The notes under the pieces are model-generated. The model was not told the origin of the DNA, did not search any database, and was given only the letters and a program-made list of their open reading frames with translations. Shown piece after piece: positions 32,897-40,302 of a stretch of 64,000 nucleotides of DNA. Each line of letters opens with the position of its first letter. Position 1 is the stretch's first letter. This DNA comes from Streptomyces sp. LX-29 (lineage in GTDB: Bacteria; Actinomycetota; Actinomycetes; Streptomycetales; Streptomycetaceae). The stretch spans positions 4,411,559 to 4,475,558 of the forward strand of contig NZ_CP089746.1 in the NCBI RefSeq assembly GCF_029541745.1, read 5' to 3'. Position numbers and translations under genes: made by a program.

Positions 32897-33958
32897 ATGG
32901 ACGCCAAGACCCTCGCGAAGTCCTTACCCGCCTACGGCCAGCAGGCCGTCCGTACCGCCCTCAACGCCCTCTCCGCCGTCGGGCATCTGCGGCGCGTGCG
33001 GGAGACGATCGGCGGCGGGCGTACGCAGCGGGTGTTCCGGACGTACTTCTCGCGGACGGCGCGCGAGGACGCGTGGTGGGCGCGGTTCCTCGCGGGTAGC
33101 GAGGCAGGTGACGGCGCGCGCAAAGGCGCGTACGAGAAGCCCGCCGCGATGGCTCCACCGGCGCCACAGGCACCACCGGCGCCGAAGGGCGCCCCCCGCT
33201 CCGCCGCGTACCAGGCCCTCGCCGCCCTTGGCTGCGCCAACCCCCGTATGACCCTCTCAGCCGCCGAGTGCGCCGCGCTGGAGTCGCTGGCGGCTGAGTG
33301 GTTCGCGCGTGGGGCGACCCCGGCGCACTTCGCCGCTGCCCTCACGGCCGGGCTCCCGCCCGAGATCCACAGCCCCGGCGCCCTCGCCCGCAGCCGGCTC
33401 CGTGCCAAGCTGCCACCCGAGCCCGCCGCCCCGCCCGCCGCGGAGCCCCCGCCGCCCCGGCGTCTCGTCGAGTGCACGAACTGCGGCCGCCCCGGTCGCC
33501 CGGAGAACCTCCCCGGCGGCCTGTGCCGCGCCTGCCGGGGCGAGCTTCCGGCTCGTGGTCCGGGCGGGCCGACGGCCGTCGAGATCCATGCCCACGTCGC
33601 GCGGCTGCGAGCCGTCAACGACACACAGGTCAAGCCCGTGCCGGACGGGGATCACGACGAGATCATCATGTGGGTGCAGGAGCAGTGCATGCAGCACCGG
33701 CCTGACGTGCGGCTCTACCGGGAGCGCCGCCTGAAGGTCGAGGGCTACCGCAGGGGCCGTGCCATTCCGGATGGTGCTCTCGCGCCTCGCAGGCACTTCA
33801 CCGGGCACGGCGAGTGGTCCGACCCGGATGGCGTGCTGATGGTCGTCGAGGTCACCTCGCACGACTCGGACACCGACCGGCGTGATCGTAGGGAGAAGCG
33901 CGACGCCTACGCCGGGGCGGAGATCCCGGTGTACCTGCTCGTCGATCGCGAGCCGTGA
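32897..33958 (+). CDS. chimeric HTH protein fused to Uma2 fragment
   Basis: 353 residues that look like two joined gene pieces. Residues 1-235 resemble a Streptomyces MarR/winged-helix-type family with a CxxC-x9-CxxC zinc element (CTNCGRPG and CRACRGE, near 196-218). Residues 240-353 resemble the middle of a Uma2 endonuclease-fold protein (HDEIIMWVQEQC, RLKVEGYRRGRA, DGVLMVVEVTSHDSDTDRRD), ending abruptly after VYLLVDREP where Uma2 proteins normally continue. Conserved codons for AAYLDRLPDGAA lie upstream of the ATG but have no start, being cut off by a TAA at 32822. Codon 10 is TTA (32924-32926), the rare bldA-dependent leucine codon. Probably a non-functional or neofunctionalised recombination product. 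Confidence 0.6.
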   Translation: MDAKTLAKSLPAYGQQAVRTALNALSAVGHLRRVRETIGGGRTQRVFRTYFSRTAREDAWWARFLAGSEAGDGARKGAYEKPAAMAPPAPQAPPAPKGAPRSAAYQALAALGCANPRMTLSAAECAALESLAAEWFARGATPAHFAAALTAGLPPEIHSPGALARSRLRAKLPPEPAAPPAAEPPPPRRLVECTNCGRPGRPENLPGGLCRACRGELPARGPGGPTAVEIHAHVARLRAVNDTQVKPVPDGDHDEIIMWVQEQCMQHRPDVRLYRERRLKVEGYRRGRAIPDGALAPRRHFTGHGEWSDPDGVLMVVEVTSHDSDTDRRDRREKRDAYAGAEIPVYLLVDREP

Positions 33959-34070
33959 GCCCCCGCCTGCCCGGCCGGAGGGGGCCGGGGTGGCGGAATC
34001 TGAAGCCTGGGTCGGTTGAGGCTGCGCAAGGGATGCCGAAGTCCGGCCGAGGCTGTCCTCTGCGCCTTGA

Positions 34071-34577
34071 TCAGGTGAGCGTCGTGTCGCCCTGCGCCTC
34101 GAGAATCTTGCGTAGCCCCGAGGCGATCTGCTGGCACTCCTCGGGGGTCAGGACGGACAGGATCTCGTCGTAGTCCCGCAGGTGGGCGGCCATGGCCTCG
34201 TCGACCAGTGTCTTGCCGCGCTCGGTGAGACGGATCTTTACCGATCGTCGGTCCGCGCGGTCGCGGATCCGCTCGACCAAACCCTTGTCCTCCAGGCGGT
34301 CCATGCGGTTCGTGATGGCGCCCGGGGACACCATGGCCGCTTTCGCGAAGGCGCCGGCGCTGAGCGTGTAGGGCGGGCCCGAGCGGCGCAGCGTGGCCAG
34401 CATGTCGAACTCGCCCATGTTCACGGCGAATTCGTCGTTGAGCCTTTTGAAGTGCTGGTCGTACACGCGCTGCATGCGCAGCACGCGCCCCAGCACCTCC
34501 ACGGACTGCAGGCTGCCCTCCAGCTCGGGCCGTTCCCTGCGCCACTGCTCGACGATCAGGTCCGCCGCATCGGTCAC
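34071..34577 (-). CDS. MarR family transcriptional regulator
   Basis: 168-residue winged-helix repressor. The MarR core is visible: NMGEFDMLATLRRSGPPYTLSAGAFAKAAM (helices 2-3), VSPGAITNRMDRLEDKGLVER (recognition helix) and the wing DRRSVKIRLTERGKTLVDE. The GTG at 34577 was chosen for its GGAGAGGG site eight bases upstream; the ATG at 34610 would give 179 residues. It is divergent from a chimeric gene and an MFS exporter, and palindromic repeats fill the space between, so it most likely represses both directions and is released by a small phenolic or drug-like ligand. Confidence 0.92.
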   Translation of the reverse strand: MTDAADLIVEQWRRERPELEGSLQSVEVLGRVLRMQRVYDQHFKRLNDEFAVNMGEFDMLATLRRSGPPYTLSAGAFAKAAMVSPGAITNRMDRLEDKGLVERIRDRADRRSVKIRLTERGKTLVDEAMAAHLRDYDEILSVLTPEECQQIASGLRKILEAQGDTTLT

Positions 34578-34617
34578 GTCATCACCCTCTCCGCGGTGTA
34601 TTTCAACCATAAAAGAC

Positions 34618-34674
34618 TTGACGTTGAACAAGCAACCATGCTGTTCTTTCAACGTCAAAAGATTTGACCTTGAA
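34618..34674. promoter_or_regulatory. MarR-type operator repeats
   Basis: TTGACGTTGAA at 34618-34628, its perfect inverse TTCAACGTCAA at 34648-34658, and a one-mismatch direct copy TTGACCTTGAA at 34664-34674. All lie between the divergent MarR gene and the gene at 34694, in an AT-rich patch that must also contain both promoters. This is the expected design for autorepression plus control of the divergent efflux operon. Confidence 0.75.
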
Positions 34675-34693
34675 GGACCTTCTGGAGCCACAC

Positions 34694-35533
34694 ATGTCCC
34701 CACAGCCCGACCCCGCCGCCCAAGACCTGCTCTTCCGTGAGGCTCGCACCGCCAACGCGTTCACCGGCGAGCAGACGCACCGTCAGCGACCTGGTGCCGT
34801 GCGGGCGGAAGACCTGAAGCTCTCGTACTCCGACGGCCGACCGGCCACCCTCGGCGTCGAGGCGGTCAACCGCGTACTGCGCACGGTGGGCGTGCGGGTC
34901 AGTCAGATCCCCGTTCCCGCGGAAGCTCAGCCGATTCTGGAGGCGTCCAAGGGGCAGGCGCTCTCGGAAGAGGAAGCCGCGGAACTGATGTCGCTGTTCA
35001 GCCTGGATCGGGGGCAGCTCCTGGAGCAGGTCGAGCTGGCCGGCCGCCGCCCGGAGGCGCATCGGGGCGGATTCCTGAACACCTCCGAGGTCGGCGTTCC
35101 CCCGTACCCGAAGGTGTACGACATGCGGACGATGGACGCCGACGCCCGGCACGCCGTGCAGGCGCGCTTCGGCAGGCTCCACGTGAACAGCTCCGACCAC
35201 GGCGTCGGCGTCGACGAAGTGATGACGGCCGTCTCCGGTGGCCCGTGGACGTGGTTCTACCTGTTGCCCGACGGCGTGGTCGCGAAGCTGTCGCTGGGCG
35301 CGGTCGAGGCCGGCGATCCGGCCTGGCGCGTGAGCTACCCCGGCCTGGGCCCCCACGGCGCCTTCCTCGATGCCGAGCACGGTCTGATCGTGGCCTACGT
35401 CCACGGCCCCGAGCAGTTCGTCATGCGCTACGAGGAGCCGGGCGTGGACGGCGCACAGGTGCTGGGCACGAATCCGTGGATCGACTTCAGCGGCGGCGCC
35501 CCGCGGCTGCTCGACGAAGTGACCACGCGCTGA
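34694..35533 (+). CDS. hypothetical protein with nitroreductase-like N-terminus
   Basis: 279 residues. The first 25 (DPAAQDLLFREARTANAFT) match the typical beginning of RutE-type malonic semialdehyde reductases/nitroreductases, but the rest (from about residue 28) has none of that fold. It instead looks like an unrelated soluble protein with YPKVYDMRTMDADARHAV and PWTWFYLLPDG blocks. This suggests a deletion fusing the start of one gene to the body of another. The body was not recognised. The ATG at 34694 has a GGAG site. First gene of the MarR-controlled operon, with the MFS gene 83 bp downstream. Confidence 0.7.
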   Translation: MSPQPDPAAQDLLFREARTANAFTGEQTHRQRPGAVRAEDLKLSYSDGRPATLGVEAVNRVLRTVGVRVSQIPVPAEAQPILEASKGQALSEEEAAELMSLFSLDRGQLLEQVELAGRRPEAHRGGFLNTSEVGVPPYPKVYDMRTMDADARHAVQARFGRLHVNSSDHGVGVDEVMTAVSGGPWTWFYLLPDGVVAKLSLGAVEAGDPAWRVSYPGLGPHGAFLDAEHGLIVAYVHGPEQFVMRYEEPGVDGAQVLGTNPWIDFSGGAPRLLDEVTTR

Positions 35534-35616
35534 CCAGCGCCGACGGTGACTGCCTCATGGCCACCGTCCGATCCGCCCCTCACCCACCAGGCACACGAAC
35601 CCCAGCAGGAAGAGAG

Positions 35617-36846
35617 ATGCCCACCATCACCGGGGCGGCCGCCACGCGCACGCCCTCCCCCTCTGCCCTCGCCGAATCCGTGCGTCGCGTCCCCATCCTG
35701 TGGCTGGCGTTGCTCGCCACACCGGTCGCCGCCGCCAACAATGCGACCGTCCTGATCCTCGGCGACATGAGCCGCTCCCTCGGTATCAGCACCGCCGGCG
35801 CATCATGGCTGGTCACCGTCTTCGCGCTGGCACTGGCGGTCGCGACACCACTGATCGCGACGCTGGTACGCCGGCGCGGCACGCGCACCGCGCTGTGGCT
35901 GAGCGCCGCCTTCGTCGCCGTCGGGACCGCGGTGGTGGCCACCTCGTCATGGCTTCCGCTCACCCTCGTCGGACGGGCCGGTCAGGCGGCGGGCGGAGCG
36001 GGCATGATGGCCATCGCCATGAATCTGGCCGGCACCGCCCGCCGCATGGGTGTGATCAGCGCCGGGTTCGGGATCCTCGGCGCAGTGGGTCCGCTGCTCG
36101 GCGAGCGCCTCACCGACGCCCTCTCCTGGCGGGCCGCCCTGTCCGTCGTGCTGGTCACCCTCCTGGCCGTCCCCGCGGTCAGCCGACACACCACCCGGGT
36201 TCCGACCACCGAGGGCCGCTTCGACACCCGGGGCGCGGTGCTGTTGGCGGTCCTGTCCAGCAGCCTCGTTCTGCTGCCGTCGAACCCGCTGCCCGCCCTC
36301 GCCGCAGCAGCCGTCACCGGCTCACTGCTGTCCCTGCACATACGTCGCCGCCCGGACGGCTACGTCCCGGCAGTCGCCCTGCGCTCCCGGCTCTTCCGCA
36401 GTTCGGTCCTGATCGCCCTCGCCCTGTCCGCGTCGTACTTCACGCTGCTGTTCGCGATCCCGCAGCTGATCGCCGACCGGGCCGACTGGTCGACCGGCTC
36501 GGTGGCCACGGGCCAGATGGTCGCCATGATCATCGGATCCGCGCTCACCCTCGGCTTCGCGGCCGTCGCCGCGCGCCTGGGTCACACCAGGGTGCGGGCG
36601 ATCCTGATCGCGGTGGGGGTACTCGCCGCAACGGCGGCGATCTTCGCCCACAGCGCGATCATCCTGTTCGTGGCAATCGGCCTCGCCGTCTTCAGTGCCA
36701 CCGGCGTCAACGCCACCCAGTCCATGACCGCGGCCTCCGCCGTCCCCGATTCCCAACGCCCCACCGGAATCGGCCTGTTCCAGCTCGCCTACCTCATGGG
36801 CGGAGCCCTCGGCCCGGCGCTCGCCACCCTGCTGGTCCTTGGCTGA
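35617..36846 (+). CDS. MFS drug-efflux type transporter
   Basis: 409-residue major facilitator with about 12 transmembrane helices. The first-helix region is PILWLALLATPVAAANNATVLI, followed by the loop 2-3 motif IATLVRRRGTRTALWL, and motif C-like sequence in helix 5 (AGFGILGAVGPLLGE), typical of drug/H+ antiporters. The ATG at 35617 is preceded by AGGAAGAGAG. It lies downstream of the chimeric gene and divergent from the MarR regulator: the classic MarR-controlled efflux arrangement. Substrate unknown. Confidence 0.9.
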   Translation: MPTITGAAATRTPSPSALAESVRRVPILWLALLATPVAAANNATVLILGDMSRSLGISTAGASWLVTVFALALAVATPLIATLVRRRGTRTALWLSAAFVAVGTAVVATSSWLPLTLVGRAGQAAGGAGMMAIAMNLAGTARRMGVISAGFGILGAVGPLLGERLTDALSWRAALSVVLVTLLAVPAVSRHTTRVPTTEGRFDTRGAVLLAVLSSSLVLLPSNPLPALAAAAVTGSLLSLHIRRRPDGYVPAVALRSRLFRSSVLIALALSASYFTLLFAIPQLIADRADWSTGSVATGQMVAMIIGSALTLGFAAVAARLGHTRVRAILIAVGVLAATAAIFAHSAIILFVAIGLAVFSATGVNATQSMTAASAVPDSQRPTGIGLFQLAYLMGGALGPALATLLVLG

Positions 36847-36905
36847 CACCTGCGTCGATGACAGTCACGTGGACGGTGACATCTCTATTCGGAGGTACCG
36901 GCCGC

Positions 36906-37976
36906 TCACACGGGCCGCGTCGCCCCCGTGAACGGCATCTGGTCCACCGGCGCCAGCCGGACCGCGGAGCCGGGGCGCGGGGCGTGGATCATCTGGCCGT
37001 CGCCGACGTAGAGGCCGACATGGCTGACGCCGGAGTAGAAGAAGACCAGGTCGCCGGGGGCGAGTTGGTCGCGGGAGACCCGCCGGCCGGCGCTGATCTG
37101 GGTGTAGGTGGTGCGCGGCAGGGCCACCCCGGCGGAGCGCCAGGCGGCCTGGGTGAGCCCCGAACAGTCGTAGCCCGAGGGGCCGGTGGCGCCCCAGACG
37201 TACGGCTTGCCCAGGGCGCCGTACGCGTAGGAGACGGCCTGCGCGGCCCGGCCGGAGGGGGCCGGGGCCGCCGCCGCGGGCCGCGCGGAGGCGGCCTGCT
37301 TCGTCGGCCGGGGCGCGGCCGCGGGCCGGGCCGGTGCGTCGGCCGCCGCGATCCGCGCCCGCTGTGCCGCCGTCAGCTGCCGTAACAGCCGTTCCGCGGC
37401 GGCCAGCTTGCCCTCGATCGTCCGCTTGTGGCGGGCCAGCGCGTCACGGGAGCGCCGGAGCTCGGCCAGTCGGCCGCCGGCCTCCGCGCGGGTCTGTCGG
37501 AGGCCGCGCAGCTGGCGCGCCACGCCGGCGGCGGCCGCGGCCTGCCGGCTGTCCGCGCGGTCGGCGAGCGAGGCGCGCTCCAGGTACTGGTCGGGGTCGG
37601 AGGAGAGGGCCAGTTGCAGCTCGGGGGCGACCGAGCCGGAGCGGTACTGCGCGGTGGCGGCGGAGCCCAACGCGTCACGGGAGGCGTTGAGCCGCTCCGC
37701 CTTGCGGGCGGCCTCGTCGCGCAGCTCGTCGTACCGGGCGCGGGCCGTGTCGGCCTTCTCCTTCGCGCCGTTGTACCGCTCGGTGGCCTCCTCGGCCTGC
37801 CGGTGGTACTCGTCGACCTTCGCCTTCACCTGCGCGGGGGAGAGCCGCGGCTGGGCCTGCGCGTCGGTGTCGGCTCCGGTCACGGCGCCGGCGACCCCGG
37901 CGAGGGCCAGGGCCGCGGCGGCGTGGGCCGAACCGCCGGGGAGCAGCCGCCGTCTGGGCTTCCGATGCGAGGCCAC
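36906..37976 (-). CDS. NlpC/P60 (C40) peptidoglycan endopeptidase
   Basis: Secreted wall hydrolase, 356 residues. Signal peptide (about 1-42), a coiled-coil domain (48-212) as in RipA/CwlO-type autolysins, an Ala/Pro linker, and the C40 domain (245-356) with Cys271 (YDCSGL), His319 (SHVG) and a third polar position at His331. It cleaves D-Glu-diaminopimelate bonds in stem peptides during growth or sporulation. GTG start with GGAAGGA somewhat far upstream. A close paralogue lies at 38740. No c-di-AMP riboswitch was seen upstream of this copy, unlike its neighbour. Confidence 0.92.
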   Translation of the reverse strand: MASHRKPRRRLLPGGSAHAAAALALAGVAGAVTGADTDAQAQPRLSPAQVKAKVDEYHRQAEEATERYNGAKEKADTARARYDELRDEAARKAERLNASRDALGSAATAQYRSGSVAPELQLALSSDPDQYLERASLADRADSRQAAAAAGVARQLRGLRQTRAEAGGRLAELRRSRDALARHKRTIEGKLAAAERLLRQLTAAQRARIAAADAPARPAAAPRPTKQAASARPAAAAPAPSGRAAQAVSYAYGALGKPYVWGATGPSGYDCSGLTQAAWRSAGVALPRTTYTQISAGRRVSRDQLAPGDLVFFYSGVSHVGLYVGDGQMIHAPRPGSAVRLAPVDQMPFTGATRPV

Positions 37977-38294
37977 GACGTGATCACCATTCCTTCCGGG
38001 GTGACGGCGGCGCCCCTACGCAGCGTGACGAGGAGCGGGCCGGCGTCTGGAGGAGGACGCTAAGCCCGCGCGCGGGGCCAAGGCGGGGCGATGCGGGAGA
38101 GTGAATGGATTCGGCGGCTCGGCGACCGGAGCTGAGAGCTTGGGCGGCGGGTCGCCGCAGGTGAACGCGCGGGTCTGACCGAGGTTCCGAAGACGCCACG
38201 GTCGCGGGGCGCGCGATGGTATACGGGCACCGCCGCGAGCGGCACGGCACCCACGCGGCCTGCCGGCGCCCCGCCGCGGCTACGCTCCGAGGCC
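37977..38294. other. 318-bp divergent intergenic region
   Basis: Contains the promoters for the NlpC/P60 gene (minus) and the small membrane protein (plus). I found no recognisable riboswitch core, operator or terminator. Confidence 0.5.
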
Positions 38295-38648
38295 ATGAAC
38301 GTACTGATCAACGTCTTCGTCGGCCTCCACATCGTCGGCATCGCCGCCCTGCTCGGGGGCTTCCTCTCGCAGATGAAGGCGATGCGCGGGGGCGAGGCGC
38401 GGATGACCCCGGGCATGCTGCACGGCGCGCTCACCATGCTGATCACCGGCGTGGCCCTGGTCGGGCTCAACCAGGCCGACGACCAGCCGGTCAACAACCT
38501 CAAGATCGGGATCAAGATGGCGCTGCTGATCGTGATCCTCGCGCTGGTCTACGTGAAGCGGGACGAGGAGCGCGTCGCCACGCCCGTCTTCGGCCTGGTG
38601 GGGCTGCTGACCACGGCGAACGTCTTCATCGCGGTGCTGTGGACCTGA
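38295..38648 (+). CDS. small integral membrane protein
   Basis: 117 residues with four hydrophobic helices (about 3-24, 45-60, 72-87, 96-115) and a short polar loop EARMTPGM. No named domain. The ATG at 38295 has a GAGG site. It lies alone between two wall-hydrolase genes on the opposite strand; its position is conserved, as I recall, in other streptomycetes, but no role is known. Confidence 0.8.
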   Translation: MNVLINVFVGLHIVGIAALLGGFLSQMKAMRGGEARMTPGMLHGALTMLITGVALVGLNQADDQPVNNLKIGIKMALLIVILALVYVKRDEERVATPVFGLVGLLTTANVFIAVLWT

Positions 38649-38739
38649 GCGGGCCGGGACCGGGGGCGCCGGTTCCGGTGCCCGCCGGTTCCCGCACCCG
38701 CCCGCCGCGGCGCCCCGGGATGACGCCGGGCGCCGCCGG

Positions 38740-39939
38740 CTAGGCCGGGCGCACGTTGCCGTAGATCGGCATCTCCGTGATCGGAGCGATCTTCACGACG
38801 TCGCCCGGCTTCGGCGCGTGGATCATCATTCCGTCGCCGATGTAGAGCCCCACATGGCTGATGTCGTCGTAGAAGAAGACCAGGTCACCCGGGATGAGCT
38901 CGGACGTCGCCACCCGCTGGCCGACCTTCACCTGGTCCCAGGTGGTGCGCGGCAGGGTGACCTCGGCGGACTTCCAGGCGGCCTGGGTGAGCCCCGAGCA
39001 GTCGTACGAGCCGGGGCCGGTCGCTCCCCAGACGTACGGCTTGCCGAGCTGGGCCCGGGCGAAGGCGATCGCCCGCTCCGCCTTGGTGGCGTGTGAGCCG
39101 GAGTCGCTCCCGGAGCCCGAGCCGGACCCGGTGTCGGTCCCGGTCCCGCTGTCGCCGCCGGCGTCCTGGTCGGGCGTGGGCTGCTGCCTGCGCCGCTCGG
39201 CCTCCTCGCGCTGCCGCTCCTTCTCCGCCAGTTCGGCGGCCTTGCGGCGGGCCTCCGCCTCCTTGCGCCTCTCGATCGCCGCCAGTCGCGCCTTCTCCTC
39301 GGCGGTCAGCCGCGACAGCAGCGTGCGGGCCTCCGCCAGCTTGCCCTGGACGGTCTCCTTCTTGGCCCGCAGCCGCTTCTGCGACTCGGACAGCCGGGTC
39401 AGGCTCCGGGCGGCCTCGGCGCGCTGGGTGGCCGCCTCCGCCGTCTGGACGCGGAAGTCGTCGACCGCCTCCTTCTGGCGGCCGGTGAGCCGGTCCATGA
39501 GGTGGCTCCGGTCGAAGAAGTCCTGCGGGTCGGAGGCGAGCAGCAGGGTCGCGGTGTTCGCCACCCCGCCGTGCCGGTACTGGGCCGCGGCGTACGCGCC
39601 CAGGACGCGCCGTGCCTCGTTGAGCTTCTCGGTGCGCCGCGCGGCGTCCTCGATCATGCGGTCCACGGTGGCGCGCTGCTTGTCCGCGCGCTCCTCGGCC
39701 GCGTTGTACTCCTGGGTGGCGGTGCCCGCCTCCCGGTAGAGCGTGTCGACCCGCTCCTTGACCTCCTCCATGGTCGGCTCGGGCGCGCGGGGCGCGGCCT
39801 GCGCGCTCGGGGCGGCCTGGGACAGCAGGGTGACCGAGGCGAGGGCGGCGGTGGTGACGCCGACGGCCGTCCGGCGGCCGGCGGGCGCGGACTGGATCCG
39901 GGCGGATATCCGGGGGCGCGGTTTGCGGTGCGACGCCAA
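38740..39939 (-). CDS. NlpC/P60 (C40) endopeptidase, c-di-AMP riboswitch-controlled
   Basis: Secreted peptidoglycan endopeptidase of 399 residues. Signal peptide to about residue 48 (AQAAP), a long Lys/Glu/Arg coiled coil (55-250), a Gly/Ser/Asp linker, and the C40 domain with Cys314 (YDCSGL), His362 (SHVG) and His374. Start is TTG at 39939, chosen because a perfect AAGGAGG lies seven bases upstream. Its 5' leader carries a ydaO-type c-di-AMP riboswitch, so expression should respond to c-di-AMP, as described for wall hydrolases and Rpf proteins in actinomycetes. Domain-identical paralogue at 36906. Confidence 0.93.
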   Translation of the reverse strand: MASHRKPRPRISARIQSAPAGRRTAVGVTTAALASVTLLSQAAPSAQAAPRAPEPTMEEVKERVDTLYREAGTATQEYNAAEERADKQRATVDRMIEDAARRTEKLNEARRVLGAYAAAQYRHGGVANTATLLLASDPQDFFDRSHLMDRLTGRQKEAVDDFRVQTAEAATQRAEAARSLTRLSESQKRLRAKKETVQGKLAEARTLLSRLTAEEKARLAAIERRKEAEARRKAAELAEKERQREEAERRRQQPTPDQDAGGDSGTGTDTGSGSGSGSDSGSHATKAERAIAFARAQLGKPYVWGATGPGSYDCSGLTQAAWKSAEVTLPRTTWDQVKVGQRVATSELIPGDLVFFYDDISHVGLYIGDGMMIHAPKPGDVVKIAPITEMPIYGNVRPA

Positions 39940-39957
39940 GGAGGCGCCTCCTTCCGT

Positions 39958-40110
39958 GGACCGCCTACCGGGTTAGCTGTCGGGTTCGGGCGTCGGAAGG
40001 CTGCCCTACGGTCCGTACGGGCCGGTGTCGAGCGAGAGCACCGATGGCCGGTGGTCCGATACGGTCTGATTCACCCCGGTCCTGCGTGTGGGTCCCCGGC
40101 TCCGGGTGCC
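39958..40110 (-). promoter_or_regulatory. ydaO/yuaA c-di-AMP riboswitch
   Basis: On the minus strand, in order: CCGGGGACCC, GGGGTGAATC, CGTAGGGCAG, CCCGAACCCGACAGCTAACC and CGGTAGGCGG. These are the conserved blocks of the ydaO-yuaA class (GGGGACCC, GGGUGAAUC, GGUAGGG, CCGAA-CCGUCAGCUAACC, CGUAGGCG). The 3' end lies about 20 nt before the TTG start and next to the ribosome site. In actinomycetes c-di-AMP binding to this class lowers expression of wall-remodelling genes. Exact ends were estimated by eye. Confidence 0.88.
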
Positions 40111-40270
40111 TGGTGGGGCAGGGCCGGACTCGACGGAGGCGGCCCGTGCCGGCGCGGTCGCCGACGGGCGGTGCGGGCCGCTTGGGCGAGCACGCTAGCC
40201 AACGCGCGGGGCTCCTGGGAAGCCTGGTGTTCGATTTGCCCCGACACCATTCCGTGACTTCGTCGGCCCG

Positions 40271-40293
40271 TTGTCGGTGCGGACGCCTAGACT
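40271..40293 (+). promoter_or_regulatory. PafBC-type DNA-damage promoter of pcrA
   Basis: TTGTCGGTG (40271-40279), eight bases, TAGACT (40288-40293): an exact match to TTGTCRGTG-N8-TAnnnT. The ATG at 40303 follows the -10 box by nine bases, so the mRNA is leaderless or nearly so; there is no ribosome site. Confidence 0.85.
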
Positions 40294-40302
40294 CGTGTGG
40301 CG

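Noticed and set aside
32666..36846. Insertion sequence or prophage responsible for the accessory patch
   Set aside because: No transposase, integrase, terminal inverted repeats or target duplications could be recognised.
37977..38230. Possible second c-di-AMP riboswitch upstream of the other NlpC/P60 gene
   Set aside because: A CCGAATCC-like block exists, but the essential GACAGCTAACC and GTAGGCG segments are absent.
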